In this document: positions 5,840 through 7,858 of the stretch, piece by piece | Layout: every line of letters starts with the position of its first letter | Numbering within the stretch: position 1 is the first letter of the stretch | NCBI GenBank assembly: GCA_007129135.1 | Contig: SKWB01000026.1 | Span: 1-7,858, forward strand | Direction of reading: 5' to 3' | Length of the DNA: 7,858 bases | Source of the DNA: Halococcaceae archaeon | GTDB taxonomy: Archaea > Halobacteriota > Halobacteria > Halobacteriales > Halalkalicoccaceae | The notes under the pieces: model-generated | What the model saw: the letters and a program-made list of their open reading frames with translations, nothing else | What the model was told of the DNA's origin: nothing | The model's database searches: none | Position numbers and translations under genes: made by a program

Positions 5840-6814
5840 ATGCACCGAGGGCTGCTCGTTCCGAACACGGGCGTCGACCCCGTCGAGATCGCGAGGCGCG
5901 CCGAGTCGGGCGGCTACACCTCCGTCTGGAGCGGCGAACTCTGGGGCTGGGACGCGTTCGTCCGGCTGGGACGGATCGCCGAGGCGACCGACCTCCCGGT
6001 TGGGACGGCGATCGTCAACGTCTTCTCGCGGACGCCGGCCGCCATCGCCGGCGCTGCCGCCTCGCTCGCGAGAGCGACCGAGGAGACCGTTCGGGTCGGC
6101 GTCGGCCCGAGCACGCCGCGGGCGATCGAAGCGATCCACGGCCTCGAGTTCGAGAGCCCGATCGGACAGGCCCACGAGACGGTCGAACTCGTGAAGAAGC
6201 TCACCGGCGACGGCGAGCGGGTGAGCTACGACGGCGAGTTCCGCAGCGTCGAGGGGGTCCCGCCGCTCGACGTCGACGTCGCGCTCTACAACGCGGCGCT
6301 CGGACCGGCGAACAGGCGGCTGACCGGCCGGCTCTGTGACGGCTGGCTCCCGCACAACGTGCCGTTCCCACGCATGGACGAGGCGTTCTCGGTGATCGCC
6401 GAGGCAGCGGAGGAGGCCGGCCGCGACCCGGAGGGGATCGACGTCTCCCCCTACGTCCCCTCCGCGGTGTGCGAGGAGCGAACCGACGCGTACGATCTGG
6501 TCCGTAGTCACGTCGCCTACTACGTCGGCAACGGCCCGGGCTACCGGAAGTCGGTCGCGACGCTGTTCCCGGAGGAAGCGGAGACGATCTCGGAGGCGTG
6601 GGCGGCGGGCGAGCGCGGTCGTGCAGCCGACGAGGTGAGCGACGCGATGGTCGAGGCGCTCGGCGTCGCGGGCACGCCCGAGGAGGCGAGAGAGCGCTTC
6701 TCGGAGGTCGCGGCGCTCCCGACGATCGACGAGCCGATCCTGGTCGTGCCCGAGCGGGCCGACGAGGAGACGGTCGATCGGACGGTCGAGGCGCTCGCGC
6801 CGAACGCGGGGTGA
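5840..6814 (+). CDS. LLM-class F420-dependent oxidoreductase
   Basis: The 324-residue product is a luciferase-like (bacterial luciferase superfamily) TIM-barrel protein. Signs are the N-terminal strand RGLLVPNTG, IARRAESGGYTSVWSGELWGWDAF (17-40), RLGRIAEATDLPVGTAIVNVFSRTPAAIA (42-70), VRVGVGPST (85-92) and the helix GQAHETVELVKKLTGDG. The order and length resemble F420-dependent members related to methylenetetrahydromethanopterin reductase (Mer), and haloarchaea make F420. It would use reduced F420 or possibly flavin to reduce an organic substrate in the cytoplasm; the substrate is unknown. The ATG at 5840 is chosen because the barrel begins there and a TATA-like arm lies 26 bases upstream; an in-frame extension leftward runs antisense through the DUF389 gene and is not credible. 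It is divergent from the membrane operon and converges on the MBL hydrolase gene with only 10 bases between. Confidence 0.9.
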   Translation: MHRGLLVPNTGVDPVEIARRAESGGYTSVWSGELWGWDAFVRLGRIAEATDLPVGTAIVNVFSRTPAAIAGAAASLARATEETVRVGVGPSTPRAIEAIHGLEFESPIGQAHETVELVKKLTGDGERVSYDGEFRSVEGVPPLDVDVALYNAALGPANRRLTGRLCDGWLPHNVPFPRMDEAFSVIAEAAEEAGRDPEGIDVSPYVPSAVCEERTDAYDLVRSHVAYYVGNGPGYRKSVATLFPEEAETISEAWAAGERGRAADEVSDAMVEALGVAGTPEEARERFSEVAALPTIDEPILVVPERADEETVDRTVEALAPNAG

Positions 6815-6828
6815 GTGACGGGACTCAC
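6811..6828. terminator. Inverted repeat spanning both convergent stop codons
   Basis: GTGAGT (6811-6816) and ACTCAC (6823-6828) are perfect arms with a 6-base loop. They contain the TGA of the oxidoreductase (6812-6814) and the TGA of the MBL gene (complement of 6825-6827) in symmetric positions. It could act as a two-way hairpin where the transcripts collide. No T-tract follows on either side, so termination is only a guess. Confidence 0.3.
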
Positions 6829-7793
6829 TCGACCGCGAGGACCGCGTCGAGGTCCGGGTCGGACTCGAGTAGCTCGTAGCTCCCGTCGTCGTCGGCGACG
6901 ACCCCCTCGCGCGCGAGGTGATCGAGGTGGGCGTAGGCCTCGCCCGGCCCGTGCATGACGTGGATCCCCGAGAGGCCGCCGAAGAGGTGTGCGCTCACCG
7001 TCCAGGCGTCGGCGGGGCCGTGCTCGGAGAGCACCCCAAGCACGTTCTCGGTCCGCTCTCGGTGGTGCTCGGCGATCACCCGCGCGCGTTCGCTCGGCTC
7101 CTCGATCGGATCACGGTGGCCCGGCCAGGCGCGGTCGTAGCCTCGCCCCTCGATCCGCGAGAGCGTCTTTAGGTACCGTTCGAGCGGCCGGTCGACCCGG
7201 ACGTCCGCGCCGCCGACGTTCGGCGTGTAGACCGGGAGGATCGCGTCGCCGACGAACGCCTCGGTCCCCTCGTCGATCTCGTAACAGCAGTGGCCGGCGG
7301 CGTGGCCGGGGGTGTGGACGGCCCGGAGCGTCACGTCGCCCGCCTCGATCTCGGTCCCGTCCTCGATAGACGTCACCTCCGCGGGATCGCCCGCGATGTG
7401 GGTGTGGTCCTCCAGAAAGGCGAGCAGGCCCTCCCGGTCCTCGTCGGGCATCCCCCAGCGCGAGAAGAGCTCGCGTCGGCGGGAATCGAGGTCGGACAGG
7501 GCCCTCTCTTCCTGTGCGACGAGCGGCGCGTCCGCCTCGTGGACGTAGACCGTCGCGTCGCTCTCGGCCTGGATCTCGCCGGCCAGTCCCGAGTGGTCGG
7601 GGTGGAAGTGGGTGAGCAGGACCTGTGAGACGTCGGCGAACCCGTAGCCGAGGTCTGCGAGGCCCTCGCGGAGCCCCTCCCTGGCCGTCTCGGTCGCGAC
7701 CCCGGTGTCGACGAGCGTCGGTTCCGCACCCTCCAGTACGTAGGCGTTGTTCCGCCCCTCGAACTCCCGGTTGCCGAGCGAGATCCGGTCCAT
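6825..7793 (-). CDS. MBL-fold metallo-hydrolase with C-terminal winged-helix-like domain
   Basis: The 322-residue protein has the full metallo-beta-lactamase metal set. It shows HxHxDH as THFHPDHSG (61-69: His62, His64, Asp66, His67), His164 in VHTPGHAAGH, Asp183 in FVGDAI, and His226 in WPGHRDP, which should hold two metal ions, normally Zn. Residues about 1-235 are the catalytic domain, glyoxalase II-like or LACTB2-like. Residues about 236-312 (HHRERTENVLGVLSEHG, AYAHLDHLAREGVVADDDG) look like the winged helix that follows the catalytic domain in LACTB2-type proteins. Substrate (thioester, nucleic acid, other) is not decided. The ATG at 7793 is chosen because MDRISLGNREFEGRNNAYVLEG is the usual first strand and a TTTACC box lies 26 bases upstream; a longer reading from GTG at 7850 would translate through that promoter box. 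It converges on the F420 oxidoreductase gene. Confidence 0.92.
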   Translation of the reverse strand: MDRISLGNREFEGRNNAYVLEGAEPTLVDTGVATETAREGLREGLADLGYGFADVSQVLLTHFHPDHSGLAGEIQAESDATVYVHEADAPLVAQEERALSDLDSRRRELFSRWGMPDEDREGLLAFLEDHTHIAGDPAEVTSIEDGTEIEAGDVTLRAVHTPGHAAGHCCYEIDEGTEAFVGDAILPVYTPNVGGADVRVDRPLERYLKTLSRIEGRGYDRAWPGHRDPIEEPSERARVIAEHHRERTENVLGVLSEHGPADAWTVSAHLFGGLSGIHVMHGPGEAYAHLDHLAREGVVADDDGSYELLESDPDLDAVLAVE

Positions 7794-7815
7794 GGGCCCG
7801 CCACACCTTCCGGCG

Positions 7816-7821
7816 GTAAAC
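7816..7821 (-). promoter_or_regulatory. TATA-like box of the MBL hydrolase gene
   Basis: Read leftward this is TTTACC, within GCGTTTACCGCC, centred about 26 bases before the ATG at 7793. This fits a leaderless transcript and supports that ATG over the upstream GTG at 7850. The last 37 bases of the window show no feature I can support. Confidence 0.45.
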
Positions 7822-7858
7822 GCGCGTCGATAGGCGAGGGGTTTGCACACGGTTATCA

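Noticed and set aside
7794..7850. Longer MBL protein starting at GTG 7850
   Set aside because: The added residues do not look like an MBL N-terminus, and the TATA-like TTTACC box lies inside this stretch, 26 bases before the ATG at 7793.
1..7858. Search for CRISPR repeats, tRNA or rRNA genes, transposases, integrases, att sites, and defence genes
   Set aside because: None was seen on either strand; the window is densely filled with ordinary-looking haloarchaeal genes of uniform composition.

Overview
The window looks like chromosomal DNA of a haloarchaeon (class Halobacteria). It is very GC-rich with a strong G/C bias at third codon positions. The soluble proteins are rich in Asp and Glu. 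There is a Tat-type lipoprotein with an RR motif and a lipobox, and an F420-type luciferase-like oxidoreductase. Most start codons lack a Shine-Dalgarno sequence and instead have an A/T-rich box about 25-27 bases upstream, the archaeal TATA position for leaderless transcripts. I see no transposase, integrase, tRNA, rRNA, CRISPR array or long repeat.

Layout. An ATP-grasp ligase gene (1-493, minus) runs off the left edge and is divergent from a COG0012/YchF-like GTPase (602-1783, plus). A Tat-exported lipoprotein resembling haloarchaeal DUF6517 proteins follows (1866-2528, plus). It converges on a Nudix hydrolase (2565-2984, minus). After a 169-base gap comes a leftward three-gene cluster: DUF389/TIGR00341 membrane protein (4472-5761), UbiA-family prenyltransferase (3573-4424, perhaps from 4448) and an unrecognised 134-residue acidic protein (3154-3558). 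These genes are 14 to about 47 bases apart, so they probably form one operon. An LLM-class F420-dependent oxidoreductase (5840-6814, plus) is divergent from this operon. It converges on an MBL-fold hydrolase with a likely C-terminal winged helix (6825-7793, minus).

How the genes relate. Most look like independent housekeeping or conserved hypothetical haloarchaeal genes. The most coherent unit is the membrane operon DUF389-UbiA-small protein and its divergent F420 oxidoreductase. They share a 78-base intergenic region that is geometrically symmetric: two identical 9-base promoter-like arms lie 26 bases from the two ATGs, with a GATCGATC palindrome exactly at the centre. Co-regulation of the two units is an inference; no substrate or pathway can be read from the sequence.

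Limits. All family calls come from reading motifs. No homology search, fold prediction or GC calculation was run. Several very long open frames in this DNA are artefacts of few stop codons, and start positions were chosen by domain boundaries and promoter spacing. I did not find clear evidence of an exotic new system; the operon with its symmetric promoter is the best candidate for follow-up.
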